From Hymenobacter setariae (GTDB taxonomy: Bacteria > Bacteroidota > Bacteroidia > Cytophagales > Hymenobacteraceae): DNA of 64,000 bases. Below, piece after piece: positions 19,006 through 27,414 of the stretch. The notes under the pieces are model-generated. The model was not told the origin of the DNA. It saw only the letters and a program-made list of their open reading frames with translations, and searched no databases. A program made the position numbers and the translations under genes. Positions within the stretch are counted from its first letter, which is position 1. Each line of letters begins with the position of its first letter. Location of the stretch: contig NZ_VMRJ01000001.1 in the NCBI RefSeq assembly GCF_007713685.1, forward strand, positions 414,030 to 478,029. The letters are read 5' to 3'.

Positions 19006-19902
19006 ATGGAATTTCGACAGTTACGGTACTTTACTGCGGTGGCCACGGAGCTGCATTTTGGCCGGGCTGCCGATAAGCTGTGCGTTTCGCAACCCGCGCT
19101 CAGCCAGCAAATTCAGCTGCTGGAAAAGGAGCTTCAGGTGGCGCTGTTCGACCAACACCAGCGCCAGCGCCAGCGGCGGGTGGTGCTCACGGCAGCCGGA
19201 GCGGTATTTTTAGCCGAAGCCCAGCGCCTACTGCAATTGCACCAAGAGGCCATCGAGGCGGTGCGGCTCGCGGGGGCCCAGCCGCAGACCCTAGGCCTAG
19301 GTTACTATCAGCTATTGCGGCCCGAGCGCCTGGCGGGCATCATGCAGTGCTTTGCCCAGAACTGCCCCGAGGTGCAGTTTCAGCTGCACGAGTTTCCTAA
19401 TTACCAGGCGGTACAACACGCCCTGGCCGCTGGCCGCATCGCCGTGGGCCTCACCATGCTACCGCTGCTGCACCCAGCTCTCACGGCGCGGACCTTTGGA
19501 CAGGGTGAACTAGTAGTGGCCCTGCCCGCTACGCACCCGCTGGCCGCAGCCGAGGCGGTGCTGCTAGAGCAGCTGGCGCACGAGAAATGGGTGGAAATCA
19601 GCCGCAACCTGCACCCGGTCTACGACGAGATTGAGCAGCTCTGCCAGCGCGCCGGCTTTAGCCGGCAGGGCGCCATTATGCAAGAAGCTTCGTCGCTGGA
19701 GCTGCTCGGCCACTTCGTGGGCCTAGGTATCGGCGTGGCCTTCGTACCGTCTTTCTTTGACATGGGGACAATGCCACGGGTTGTCACGCGCCCGCTGCGG
19801 GTGGCCAATGGCTCGTCCGTGACGCTTACGCAGTGCGTAGCCTTTCAAGACGCTCAGTCGGTTGGGCCGCTCTTGCAGGCGCTAGCCCAGTGTTGCCTAT
19901 AG
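19006..19902 (+). CDS. LysR family transcriptional regulator
   Basis: A 298-residue regulator with an N-terminal winged helix-turn-helix (MEFRQLRYFTAVATELHFGR, then CVSQPALSQQIQLLEKEL). A periplasmic-binding-protein-like effector domain spans residues 90-290. The HTH and length place it near the BenM/CatM/CynR group, whose members often sense aromatic compounds. It is divergent from hppD. The intergenic strip contains TA-rich partial dyads (GATAAG, CTTAT) that could be LysR boxes. Control of the tyrosine-degradation genes is inferred from position. Confidence 0.9.
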   Translation: MEFRQLRYFTAVATELHFGRAADKLCVSQPALSQQIQLLEKELQVALFDQHQRQRQRRVVLTAAGAVFLAEAQRLLQLHQEAIEAVRLAGAQPQTLGLGYYQLLRPERLAGIMQCFAQNCPEVQFQLHEFPNYQAVQHALAAGRIAVGLTMLPLLHPALTARTFGQGELVVALPATHPLAAAEAVLLEQLAHEKWVEISRNLHPVYDEIEQLCQRAGFSRQGAIMQEASSLELLGHFVGLGIGVAFVPSFFDMGTMPRVVTRPLRVANGSSVTLTQCVAFQDAQSVGPLLQALAQCCL

Positions 19903-19947
19903 TATAATATCACCTAGGAAGCGACTTGCGAGGCTCCCTAGGTCCAC

Positions 19948-20214
19948 TCAAGAAGCCAGTACGATACGCTTAGTGGGCATTTCCTCGGCATAGTCATGGA
20001 TGATTTGCCGCAGTATCTGCATATCCTTAGGGCAAGCCTCAGCAAATTCCTGCCAGTTCAGCAGTACTACTTCATCCGGCATCTCCACCACTGCGATAAT
20101 GGCGTCCCACAGCGCATCCCAGCTCGGGCCGTACCAGTCGGGAAACCCTAGATGCTGCTTGAATGCCTGATGAATAGCAACCTTGGTATTGATGCCTGCT
20201 AGGTCGATTGTCAT
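19948..20214 (-). CDS. Barstar family inhibitor-like protein
   Basis: An 88-residue protein with the barstar fold. It starts MTIDLAGINTKVAIHQAF; LGFPDWYGPSWDALWDAI near residue 22 is the conserved barstar GxNxDALxD-type motif; VVLLNWQEFAEACP forms the next strand and helix. Barstars bind and block barnase-type ribonucleases, but many chromosomal copies have no known partner. No barnase gene is visible. It lies 71 bases downstream of the broken GIY-YIG-like gene on the same strand, so a nuclease-inhibitor relationship is possible but unproven. Confidence 0.85.
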   Translation of the reverse strand: MTIDLAGINTKVAIHQAFKQHLGFPDWYGPSWDALWDAIIAVVEMPDEVVLLNWQEFAEACPKDMQILRQIIHDYAEEMPTKRIVLAS

Positions 20215-20285
20215 AGTATTTCTAGATTTATATTCACCACTTTTCGTATAACTAGCTAAAACTCAAACAAATTATGTAGCTACTA

Positions 20286-21258
20286 TCAGATATAAGAAGA
20301 TACATCAAACATATTCCTTCTATCTTCAACTGAATGAAGGGGGAATTGCTCCATATTCCAGGGAGCTCTTTTGACCTTATTTGAATAAAAAGCGCAGCGA
20401 ACTGTTTCGTAAGTTTGCATTTCAATACAAACAGAATTTATATTAAGATCGTAGCATTGAGAATAAGTTGAGTGAGCAGGATTAGGAAACGAATCCTTAT
20501 ATATTTTATTATAAGGAGGCTCAAAATACTTAATCAAAGCGGCCTCTGTGAAATTAATTCTTTGCTGCTCATTGACTCCCTCATAATTCAAAGTATTATA
20601 TACCTCTTTGAATCTTATTGAATCTTATTGAATCTTCTTCAAGCTCTTGGTCAGTAAATTTAGTTCTGCCATCAAACAACATTAAGTTAATTTGTTCGAA
20701 AGAAGCCAAGGCAAGCCATATCTCACTATCAGGATTATTTATAATAGCTTCTGAATAAATGTTTTGTAAAGTAGAATGGCTTTTTAATCTATCAGGAGCT
20801 GTTCTTGCACCATCCACACCATACGACTGGCCTATATAAAGAACTTCTAAATCAAGGAATTCCCTATCCTGAGTAAATGGCATTGACTGCAGAAATACAG
20901 CAGCTTTAGCCTTGAGTTCAATTTGACCATTAACTATTATTTCAAAAGCATTATAAGGGTATTTAGTATCTATTCTCAAATCAGGAGAATACCAATGATT
21001 AGGAATTACTACTTTAAGAGAATCAAATTTATCCTCTCTTTGAATCTTAAATTCAAAATGCAGATAACCATTCTGCATAAAAAAACCACTTTTATCTATA
21101 GAGATTCTTGGCCGCCTGCAAACAAAATATATATGACATGGTGAGTCTGGCGTAAAATAATCCAGGTCATTAACTGAACCTAGGTCTGACTGCTGTATTA
21201 TCATCATTCTATCTAGATTCATATTTATTGCGAACTCGGTTGGAAGGCTACGCGACAT
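20286..21258 (-). pseudogene. GIY-YIG-like nuclease gene split by a 10-bp repeat frameshift
   Basis: Two fragments in different frames read as one gene: the first ends near 20596 and the second runs to 20286. At the junction a 10-bp unit is present 2.9 times (20608-20636). With one unit fewer, the frame continues ...EEDSIRFKEVYNTLNYEGVN... through both parts, giving about 320 codons. The join reunites a GIY-YIG-like domain: LEVLYIGQSYG and RLKSH in the first fragment, FTEAALIKYFEPPYNK (with the expected late Glu and Asn) in the second. The first 130 residues match nothing recognised. The gene is far more AT-rich than its neighbours, suggesting acquisition. It may be dead, or switchable by repeat copy number. 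Confidence 0.7.
20608..20636. repeat. Tandem repeat, 10-bp unit TTGAATCTTA x 2.9
   Basis: Two full copies and a nine-base partial copy lie inside the AT-rich GIY-YIG-like gene. Because 10 is not a multiple of 3, each gain or loss of a unit shifts the reading frame. Two of every three copy numbers put the gene out of frame; the current one is out of frame. Confidence 0.9.
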
Positions 21259-21311
21259 AAGACACTCGTTTGATTATCAATGGTAAATATAGCTACTTAT
21301 AGTTATCCATT

Positions 21312-23123
21312 TCACAGCGCCGTATCCAGCACCTCGTCGCCATCGTCGGCCATGGTCTTGGCCAATTTCTCAATATTAAGACTACGTGCCGAGGCGTCGA
21401 AAATCTCGCGGTAGGTGCCGCGCTTTTCGTAGAGTTGCAGGTGGGTGCCGCTTTCCACCATTTCGCCTTTTTTCATCACGTAGATGCAGTCCGAATCCAC
21501 GATTTGGGCGAGGCTGTGGGAGATGATGACCACCGTGCGGCCCTGTTTGATGGCGTCGAGGCTGTTTTTAATTTGCTCGGTGGCGATGGCATCGAGGCTA
21601 GCGGTGGGCTCGTCGAGGAAGATGATGGGCGGGTTTTTGAGGAACAGCCGGGCGATGGCGATGCGCTGCTGCTGCCCGCCGCTTAGCTGCTGGGCATCAC
21701 TTTGGTAGCCCCTAGGCAGGTCTAGTATCTGGTCGTGGAGGTAAGCTTGGCGGGCGGCGGCTTCAATCTCGGCCTGGGTGGCGGCGAAATTACCGTAGCG
21801 GATATTTTCCTCGATGGTACCCTTGAAAATGTGGTTTTTCTGGAGCACCAGCCCAATTTGCTGGCGCAGGGCGTGGGTGTCATACTCACTCAAGGGCTGG
21901 CCGTCGAGCAGCACGGTACCGCCGTTGGGGCGGTAGAACTCGCAGAGCAGGTTGATAATTGTGCTTTTGCCCGCGCCGCTGAGGCCCACGAGCGCGGTGG
22001 TTTTGCCGGCTTCGATGGTCATGCTCACATCGTGCAGGGCGGCCGTGCCGCTGGGGTAGGTAAAATCGACATGGCGCAGCTCGAAGCGGCCGTAGAGGTG
22101 CGCTGGGCGCAACGGGCCGGGGCGCTCGGTCTGGTCGTCGGCGTCGAGGATGGCGAAGAAGCCTTCGGCGTAGGTCAGCGCCTCGTTCATCTCATCGTAG
22201 ATGCGGTGCAGTTGCCGGATGGGCGCTGACACGTTGTTGAATAAAAGTATGTGGAACATTATCGCCCCAATACTAATCTGCCCATCCAACACGAGGTAAG
22301 CCGTGAGTACGATGATGGCCACCACCCCTATTTGCTCCACGAAGGTCTTAAGGCCATCATAGCGGAAGTTGGTTCTGCGCGTCGAGAGTTGGGCTTCCTC
22401 CAGCCGGTCTTGCACCGCTAGTTGCTTGTCGCCCTCGTAGGCTTCGCGGACGAAGCTCTTTATCACCACGATGCTATCGATGATGCTGATAAGGCCGTGG
22501 TTTTTCTCCTCTCGCAGGCTACGCAGGTTGCGGCGAGTGCCGTTGAGGCGGTCGGCCTGCCGGTAACTCAGCCAGAAGTACACGGGCAGCACGGCTAGCG
22601 CTACCATACCGACCCACTTATTGGCAAAAAACATGACGACCAGCGCCACGATGGCATTGGCGAAGAGCGGGAGAATGTCGATAAAGAAGTTCTGCACCAG
22701 CTTCATCAAACTCTCCACACCGCGGTCAATGCGGGTTTGCAGCTTGCCAGTCTGGTTGCCACCCTCCGAAAAAAAGCCCAATTCGTACCCTAGGATTTTG
22801 GTAACCGCCGCCTCGGCCAGTGCCCCCGACACGCTAATGCGGATTTTCTCGCCGTAATACTTTTGCCCAAAGGTGATACCGGTGTTAATCAACTCCTTGC
22901 CGAGCAGCAAGCCGCTCACCCACAGCAGCATGTGCCAACCTTCGGCCAGGCCCTGGCCTCGGTTGAGCAAGCCCTGCACCGTGTCCACGGTGTAGCGCAG
23001 CACAAACGGGTTGACCTGCGCGGCCAGCGAGCCCACCAGCGTGAGCAGCAACGTACTAATAACCAGCGAGCGGTAGGGCCGCACGAAGGGCAGCAGACGC
23101 CGAATAATTTGCCAAAGGCTCAT
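21312..23123 (-). CDS. ABC transporter, fused permease-ATPase (MsbA/multidrug exporter type)
   Basis: A 603-residue half-transporter that should work as a homodimer in the inner membrane. Residues 1-310 hold six membrane helices (for example LVISTLLLTLVGSLAAQV and VVAIIVLTAYLVLDGQI). The ATPase follows with Walker A GLSGAGKSTIINLL near residue 377, signature LSGGQQQRIAIARLFLKNPP near residue 477 and Walker B IIFLDEPTASLDA. The ATG at 23123 is taken over a GTG two codons earlier. The substrate could be lipid, drug or peptide; no partner gene adjoins it. Confidence 0.9.
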   Translation of the reverse strand: MSLWQIIRRLLPFVRPYRSLVISTLLLTLVGSLAAQVNPFVLRYTVDTVQGLLNRGQGLAEGWHMLLWVSGLLLGKELINTGITFGQKYYGEKIRISVSGALAEAAVTKILGYELGFFSEGGNQTGKLQTRIDRGVESLMKLVQNFFIDILPLFANAIVALVVMFFANKWVGMVALAVLPVYFWLSYRQADRLNGTRRNLRSLREEKNHGLISIIDSIVVIKSFVREAYEGDKQLAVQDRLEEAQLSTRRTNFRYDGLKTFVEQIGVVAIIVLTAYLVLDGQISIGAIMFHILLFNNVSAPIRQLHRIYDEMNEALTYAEGFFAILDADDQTERPGPLRPAHLYGRFELRHVDFTYPSGTAALHDVSMTIEAGKTTALVGLSGAGKSTIINLLCEFYRPNGGTVLLDGQPLSEYDTHALRQQIGLVLQKNHIFKGTIEENIRYGNFAATQAEIEAAARQAYLHDQILDLPRGYQSDAQQLSGGQQQRIAIARLFLKNPPIIFLDEPTASLDAIATEQIKNSLDAIKQGRTVVIISHSLAQIVDSDCIYVMKKGEMVESGTHLQLYEKRGTYREIFDASARSLNIEKLAKTMADDGDEVLDTAL

Positions 23124-23285
23124 GGGCACGCGGGGCGAGGGTGAGCCGGTTAGACGGGCGCGCTAACCAGCAGGTTTCTGCCCTAGGTATACTAATTGGC
23201 ACGTGCTTGGAGTTAGGAGCAGCGTAGCAGGGCGCTACCGCTGGCTTGGTCAGCTGCTTTTCTCTCCTTTCATTCTGCTCTTGTT

Positions 23286-23576
23286 ATGTTACGGACTGCC
23301 CTCTTCATCAGCGGTATCATCGGCTTGCTAGCCACTGCCGCCGTAGCCGCTCCTACCGAAAGCGCCTCGACTACCTGGCGTGGCCGGGGCTTTCGGCGCC
23401 ACCGCCCCAGCCAGGGCGACTACGTGCCGGTATACGCCACCTACCGCTACCACAGCCGCGAGCAGCGGGGCTTGTTTAGCTTTTTGCACCGTGGCAACCC
23501 GGCCGCCCGGCACCACAGCAAAAAGCCACTTAAGCACGGGCCTAGTGGCCGTAAACATACCACGGGGCTATTTTAA
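23286..23576 (+). CDS. Small secreted basic protein
   Basis: An unrecognised 96-residue protein. The N-terminus MLRTALFISGIIGLLATAAV, ending in an Ala-rich segment, is a typical signal peptide with cleavage near residue 22. The mature part is rich in Arg, His and Lys (WRGRGFRRHRPS, RHHSKKPLKHGPSGRKH). Tyr residues recur in DYVPVYATYRYHSREQ. It is transcribed away from the ABC exporter and followed 47 bases later by the porin-like gene, so they may form a short operon. No function is assigned. Confidence 0.6.
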   Translation: MLRTALFISGIIGLLATAAVAAPTESASTTWRGRGFRRHRPSQGDYVPVYATYRYHSREQRGLFSFLHRGNPAARHHSKKPLKHGPSGRKHTTGLF

Positions 23577-23623
23577 GACAGCAATTTTTCATCCACTCCT
23601 GGCATTTATTCGTAAGGCAAGTC

Positions 23624-24298
23624 ATGAAAAAACTACTTTTTAGCACTGCTGCTGTTGCGTTGGCAGTAGCGGCTGCGGCCCCGACCGCTCATGCCCAATC
23701 GGTTCGCTTTGGCCTCAAGGCTGGTGCCAACCTCTCGAACCTTTCGGGTGACCTCGTGCAGCAGGACCAATACAAAAACCGCTTTGGCTTTCAGGGCGGC
23801 GCCATTCTTAACCTAGGGCTGGTGGCCGATGACTTTCTAGCTCTTCAGCTCGAAGCATTGTACTCGCAGAAGGGTTTCAAGTATGCCGACCAGCAGTACA
23901 CGTTTGCTAACAACACCATCCGCAACACGGGCAACGTGCGCTACGATTACCTTGATATTCCCTTGTTGCTACGCCTTAAGACGGGCGGCATATTTTTCGA
24001 AGCGGGCCCCCAGTATAGCTACTTGCTGAATATCAGCAACAACCGCACCCAGACCCTGAACGGCAATACCGTAAGTTCTGTCAGCTCACAGACTTCTGAC
24101 CTCGACCGGGTGAAGCGTAGCGAGTTGGGCTACGCCGCAGGCCTAGGCTTCCAGTCTGAGTCTGGCTTCCTAGTCGGGCTGCGCTACAATGGCGCCTTTA
24201 CCGATTTTGCCAAGGAAGGCTACAGCAACAATGATTTCCGCAATGCCCGCAACTCCGCCTTTCAGGCCTATGTGGGCTTCATGCTCGGCGGCAAATAG
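23624..24298 (+). CDS. PorT-like outer membrane beta-barrel protein
   Basis: A 224-residue outer membrane protein. A signal peptide (MKKLLFSTAAVALAVAAAAP) precedes a short region and then alternating amphipathic strands ending in aromatic residues: VRFGLKAGANLSNLSG, FLALQLEALYSQKGFKY, YDYLDIPLLLRLKTGG and FLVGLRYNGAFTDFAKEGY. This matches the eight-stranded PorT/outer membrane beta-barrel domain common in Bacteroidota. The final strand ends in FMLGGK. Specific function (adhesion, transport or structure) cannot be told. A strong terminator follows about 90 bases after the stop. Confidence 0.87.
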   Translation: MKKLLFSTAAVALAVAAAAPTAHAQSVRFGLKAGANLSNLSGDLVQQDQYKNRFGFQGGAILNLGLVADDFLALQLEALYSQKGFKYADQQYTFANNTIRNTGNVRYDYLDIPLLLRLKTGGIFFEAGPQYSYLLNISNNRTQTLNGNTVSSVSSQTSDLDRVKRSELGYAAGLGFQSESGFLVGLRYNGAFTDFAKEGYSNNDFRNARNSAFQAYVGFMLGGK

Positions 24299-24386
24299 AT
24301 TGCGGAATAGATTTCACAGGATACGCCTGCGGCAGGCTGACTAAGGCTAAGCTTGAATAGATTAGGCCGCCTAGGTTATAAAAAAG

Positions 24387-24418
24387 AAAAGGCCACTCCT
24401 ACTCAGGAGTGGCCTTTT
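24387..24418. terminator. Bidirectional terminator
   Basis: Fourteen-base perfect arms (AAAAGGCCACTCCT and complement), a 4-base loop and a following T run. It sits between the beta-barrel gene and the convergent DUF4890 gene. Confidence 0.88.
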
Positions 24419-24435
24419 TTGTGTGGCAAACAAGC

Positions 24436-24873
24436 TTAGCTGGCGGTCGAGTTAGCTTTCACTTTTATTTTGCCATCCTTGGCTTTCAGCTTACCGTCTT
24501 GCATACCGTGACCGTGGTGGCGGCGGTTGGCGGCTAGGGTGGTGTACTTAGCAAACTGGTCGGGCGTCAGTACTTGCTTGAGTTGGTCGTCGTACTTGGC
24601 GCGGTTGGCCTGCATTTGCTCGCGGGTGGGGCGGGCGCTGGCGTCAGCGCGCAGGGCCTGCATCTCCTGGGCGCGGGCCGCCATAATCTGCTCTACTTTA
24701 GCCGACTGGTCGGCACTTAGACTCAGCTCTTTGCTGAGACGCTTGGCTTGGTGGCCGGCCATTTCCTGGGGCGAGCGGCGGGGGTGGTCGCCTTTTTGGG
24801 GCGGGGTGGTTTGAGCGGCTGCGCTAAAAGAGATGGCAACAACGGCGAGCAGGGGCAACAAGAACTTTTTCAC
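24436..24873 (-). CDS. DUF4890 / Spy-like periplasmic protein
   Basis: A 145-residue exported protein. The signal peptide MKKFLLPLLAVVAISFSAAA is followed by a helical core with LSKELSLSADQSAKVEQIMA and LKQVLTPDQFAKYTTLAANR. These two segments resemble the LTxxQ repeats of Spy/CpxP-type periplasmic chaperones and the DUF4890 proteins of Bacteroidota. The C-terminal tail is Lys-rich (KLKAKDGKIKVKAN). A role in envelope stress or protein folding is plausible from family resemblance only. Confidence 0.8.
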   Translation of the reverse strand: MKKFLLPLLAVVAISFSAAAQTTPPQKGDHPRRSPQEMAGHQAKRLSKELSLSADQSAKVEQIMAARAQEMQALRADASARPTREQMQANRAKYDDQLKQVLTPDQFAKYTTLAANRRHHGHGMQDGKLKAKDGKIKVKANSTAS

Positions 24874-24942
24874 GAAAAAAGATTACTAAGAAGTGGAAGA
24901 ATGGAGTTAAAACTGCGAGTAGGTATTTAGCAACACGTTTCT

Positions 24943-25101
24943 ATGCAAGAAATTGGCAAACAATCATTTGCATCAGCTACGCATTACTTATCGCTGCTTG
25001 ACCCGACTTATGCAAACCCCTGGCCGAAAATGACCGACGCGGAAAAACTACGGGCGTATACCCGTGATATCCCGACTAACTGCCCAATTTTCCAGACCTA
25101 A
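24943..25101 (+). CDS. Possible small ORF (52 residues)
   Basis: A short open frame beginning MQEIGKQSFASATHYL and ending NCPIFQT, with no recognised domain. It lies in the 905-base stretch 24874-25778 that has no other supported gene, divergent from the DUF4890 gene. The amino-acid mix looks protein-like, but no ribosome-binding site or homologue can be shown, so this is a weak call. The rest of the stretch holds a long hairpin (25159-25204), a promoter box (25720-25727) and nothing else that I could support. Confidence 0.3.
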   Translation: MQEIGKQSFASATHYLSLLDPTYANPWPKMTDAEKLRAYTRDIPTNCPIFQT

Positions 25102-25158
25102 CCCCCGCCAACTTCTCCCTTCGCCATTCCTAGGTTTTACTGTGGCCCTGCTGCCAAG

Positions 25159-25204
25159 CCAAATGCCCCTCGGCTAGCGGCAGCGCTAGCCGAGGGGCAT
25201 TTGG
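25159..25204. repeat. Long perfect hairpin in a gene-poor stretch
   Basis: Two 21-base exact arms starting CCAAATGCCCCTCGGCTAGC flank a 4-base loop. There is no following T run on either strand, so it is not a classical terminator. It might end the small ORF's transcript or be a stand-alone palindrome. Confidence 0.75.
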
Positions 25205-25719
25205 GTAATCACCTTGCAATAAATACCTTATGTACAAGGCTATGTGCTAGCAACCGGCATTCAGATGCGTAGCAACACCTGTAGCTGGCAGCCCGGTAGA
25301 GGCTGCGGCAGCACCCGCACCGGCAACTGCGACACCGATACGGTGCCCCAAATGGGGGCCGACGTTGCCGAGGTGTGCCATACTACTGGGGATGACCAGT
25401 GTGGATACGATGGTAAATCTGTTTTCATAGATGGGCGGAATAGAAGTAATACCGCTCGACACATTGCACCATAGCGCTGATTTATAGCACAAAGCCGAGA
25501 CAACGCACAAAGCAACAACAAGTGCTGATGCTATCCAATACCCACAAGTAGGTATTTATAAAGATTAGTCAGCTACCGCGATGAATATCCTCTTTATCAT
25601 CTAGCGCATAAGCGTTTAATAATGCTGCTGCTCAGCTAGCATCCCGCGGTAACGCAAGGTAGCAGTCGTCGTAGGGGCCACGCCAACCTTGGCATATCAA
25701 ACCCGGTTCACTTTACGGC

Positions 25720-25727
25720 TACCTTTG
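25720..25727 (+). promoter_or_regulatory. TAnnTTTG -7 box before the E2 gene
   Basis: TACCTTTG matches the Bacteroidota -7 consensus and lies 51 bases upstream of the E2 start codon. A correctly spaced -33 element was not seen. Confidence 0.5.
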
Positions 25728-25778
25728 TGGCCACAAGCTCCCTCCCACTCTACTCTCTTAATCCCCCCGACCTTTTTT

Positions 25779-27278
25779 ATGGCCCGAGTGGAAATGACGA
25801 TGCCCAAGATGGGCGAATCCATCATGGAAGGCACCGTACTCAAATGGCTCAAGCAAGTTGGCGATGCCATCGAGCAAGACGAATCGGTGCTAGAAGTAGC
25901 TACTGACAAAGTAGATACCGAAGTACCCGCCCTGCACGCCGGCACCCTGGCCGAAATACTGGTGCAAGAAGGCGAAGTAGTGGCCGTAGGCGCCCCCATT
26001 GCGCGCATCGAAACGGACGCCAGCGCCGCAGCCCCCTCGCCGTTGGAGGAAAACAACGACCTGGAAGAAGCCAGCGCTAACCCGCCCGTAGCCGACCCCG
26101 ACAATATTCCGCCGCTGCCCACGGCGCCTCCCGGCCCCGCCGATGTGCCCTACCTGCCCAGCCCTGGCTCTCCGGTGGGGGTGCCCGCCCCAGCAGCTCC
26201 TGCCTCCGACGAGCACCCCGTGCAGGCCGGCCGCTTTTACTCGCCACTAGTGCTCAGCATCGCCCGCGAAGAAGGCGTGAGCATGAGCGACCTAGAGCGC
26301 CTGCCCGGCACCGGCCAGGAAGGCCGCGTGACTAAAAAAGATATTCTGGACTATGTGGCTGCTGGTAAAAAGCCCTTGGTGCCAACAGCCGCCCCAGCTC
26401 CAGCGCCCGCTCCTGCTTCAGCAGCTCCTGTGCCTCCCGCACCAGTTGCAGAGGCGCCCGCCCCGCCGGCGCCCGCGGCCCGTCCCAAGAACCAAGAGCC
26501 CACACCGCAGCCAGCCGCCAAGCCCCAGGCACCTAGCCCCGCTGCTAAGCCCGCCCCCTTGGTATCGGGCAACCAGGAGCTGGTGGAGATGGACCGCATG
26601 CGCAAAATGATTGCGCAACGCATGGTTGACTCCAAGCGCATCTCGCCGCACGTGACAAGCTTCGTGGAAGCCGACGTGACCGAGCTGGTGCACTGGCGCA
26701 ACAAGCACAAGGACGCCTACAAGAAGCGCACCGGCGAAAACCTGACCTTTACGCCGCTCTTTGTGTGGGCTGTGGCCCGTGCCATTCAGGATTTCCCGGC
26801 CATCAACGTGTCGGTCGATGGCGACTACATCATTAAGAAGCGCGACATCAATGTAGGCGTGGCCGTGGCGCTGCCGTCGGGCAACCTCATCGTGCCGGTC
26901 ATTCACAACGCCGACCAGCTCAACCTGAACGGCCTGACCAAGAAGGTGAATGACCTAGCTAACCGCGCCCGCCAAAACAAGCTCACCCCCGCTGACCTAG
27001 AGGGCGGCACCTACACGCTGAGCAACGTGGGCTCGTTTGGCAACGTCATGGGCACGCCCATCATCATGCAGCCGCAGGTAGCCATCATGGCCGTGGGTGC
27101 CATCAAGAAAAAGCCCGCCGTAATCGAAACGCCCCAGGGTGACCTCATTGGCGTGCGGCACTTTATGTTCTTGAGCCACAGCTACGACCACCGCGTAGTC
27201 GATGGCTCCCTAGGTGGCCTGTTTGTGCGTAAAGTGGCCGACTACCTCGAGCAGTTCGACCCAAACACGACGATTTAA
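25779..27278 (+). CDS. 2-oxo acid dehydrogenase E2 subunit (dihydrolipoamide acyltransferase)
   Basis: The transacylase core of a 2-oxo acid dehydrogenase complex, probably branched-chain type. The 499-residue protein has a lipoyl domain at residues 1-80 (PKMGESIMEGTVLKWLKQVG and lipoylated Lys in VATDKVDTEVPA). A Pro/Ala linker leads to a peripheral-subunit-binding domain near residues 155-195 (YSPLVLSIAREEGVSMSDLE, then GTGQEGRVTKKDILDYV). A second Pro/Ala linker precedes the catalytic domain, with active-site SYDHRVVDGSLGG near residue 470. The ATG at 25779 gives MARVEMTMPKMGE, the usual start. E1 and E3 genes are not adjacent, so the exact complex is unresolved. Confidence 0.9.
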   Translation: MARVEMTMPKMGESIMEGTVLKWLKQVGDAIEQDESVLEVATDKVDTEVPALHAGTLAEILVQEGEVVAVGAPIARIETDASAAAPSPLEENNDLEEASANPPVADPDNIPPLPTAPPGPADVPYLPSPGSPVGVPAPAAPASDEHPVQAGRFYSPLVLSIAREEGVSMSDLERLPGTGQEGRVTKKDILDYVAAGKKPLVPTAAPAPAPAPASAAPVPPAPVAEAPAPPAPAARPKNQEPTPQPAAKPQAPSPAAKPAPLVSGNQELVEMDRMRKMIAQRMVDSKRISPHVTSFVEADVTELVHWRNKHKDAYKKRTGENLTFTPLFVWAVARAIQDFPAINVSVDGDYIIKKRDINVGVAVALPSGNLIVPVIHNADQLNLNGLTKKVNDLANRARQNKLTPADLEGGTYTLSNVGSFGNVMGTPIIMQPQVAIMAVGAIKKKPAVIETPQGDLIGVRHFMFLSHSYDHRVVDGSLGGLFVRKVADYLEQFDPNTTI

Positions 27279-27298
27279 CTTCTCAAAAAAGGCTCCAT

Positions 27299-27393
27299 AA
27301 ACGTCTGTCATGCTGAGCCTGCGAAGCATCTTTTCACGCTAGGTTATCTCAACCATGAAAAGATGCTTCGCAGGCTCAGCATGACAGACGTTT
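27299..27393. repeat. REP-like inverted repeat, 38-bp perfect arms
   Basis: Arms 27299-27336 and 27356-27393 are exact reverse complements around a 19-base loop. The core is GTCATGCTGAGCCTGCGAAG. It follows the E2 stop by 20 bases and could also act as its terminator (a T run follows on the plus strand). Confidence 0.92.
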
Positions 27394-27414
27394 TTGATGC
27401 GGCCTCAATTATTC

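Noticed and set aside
19948..20214. Classical barnase-barstar pair
   Set aside because: No barnase-type RNase gene is visible on either side; the only neighbour is the GIY-YIG-like gene.
20286..20591. Independent 101-codon gene
   Set aside because: It starts at a TTG directly after the frameshift repeat and continues the upstream protein, so it is the second half of one broken gene.
25244..25521. Small open frames on both strands (76-87 codons)
   Set aside because: No domain, no ribosome-binding context, overlapping frames on both strands of similar length; likely chance.
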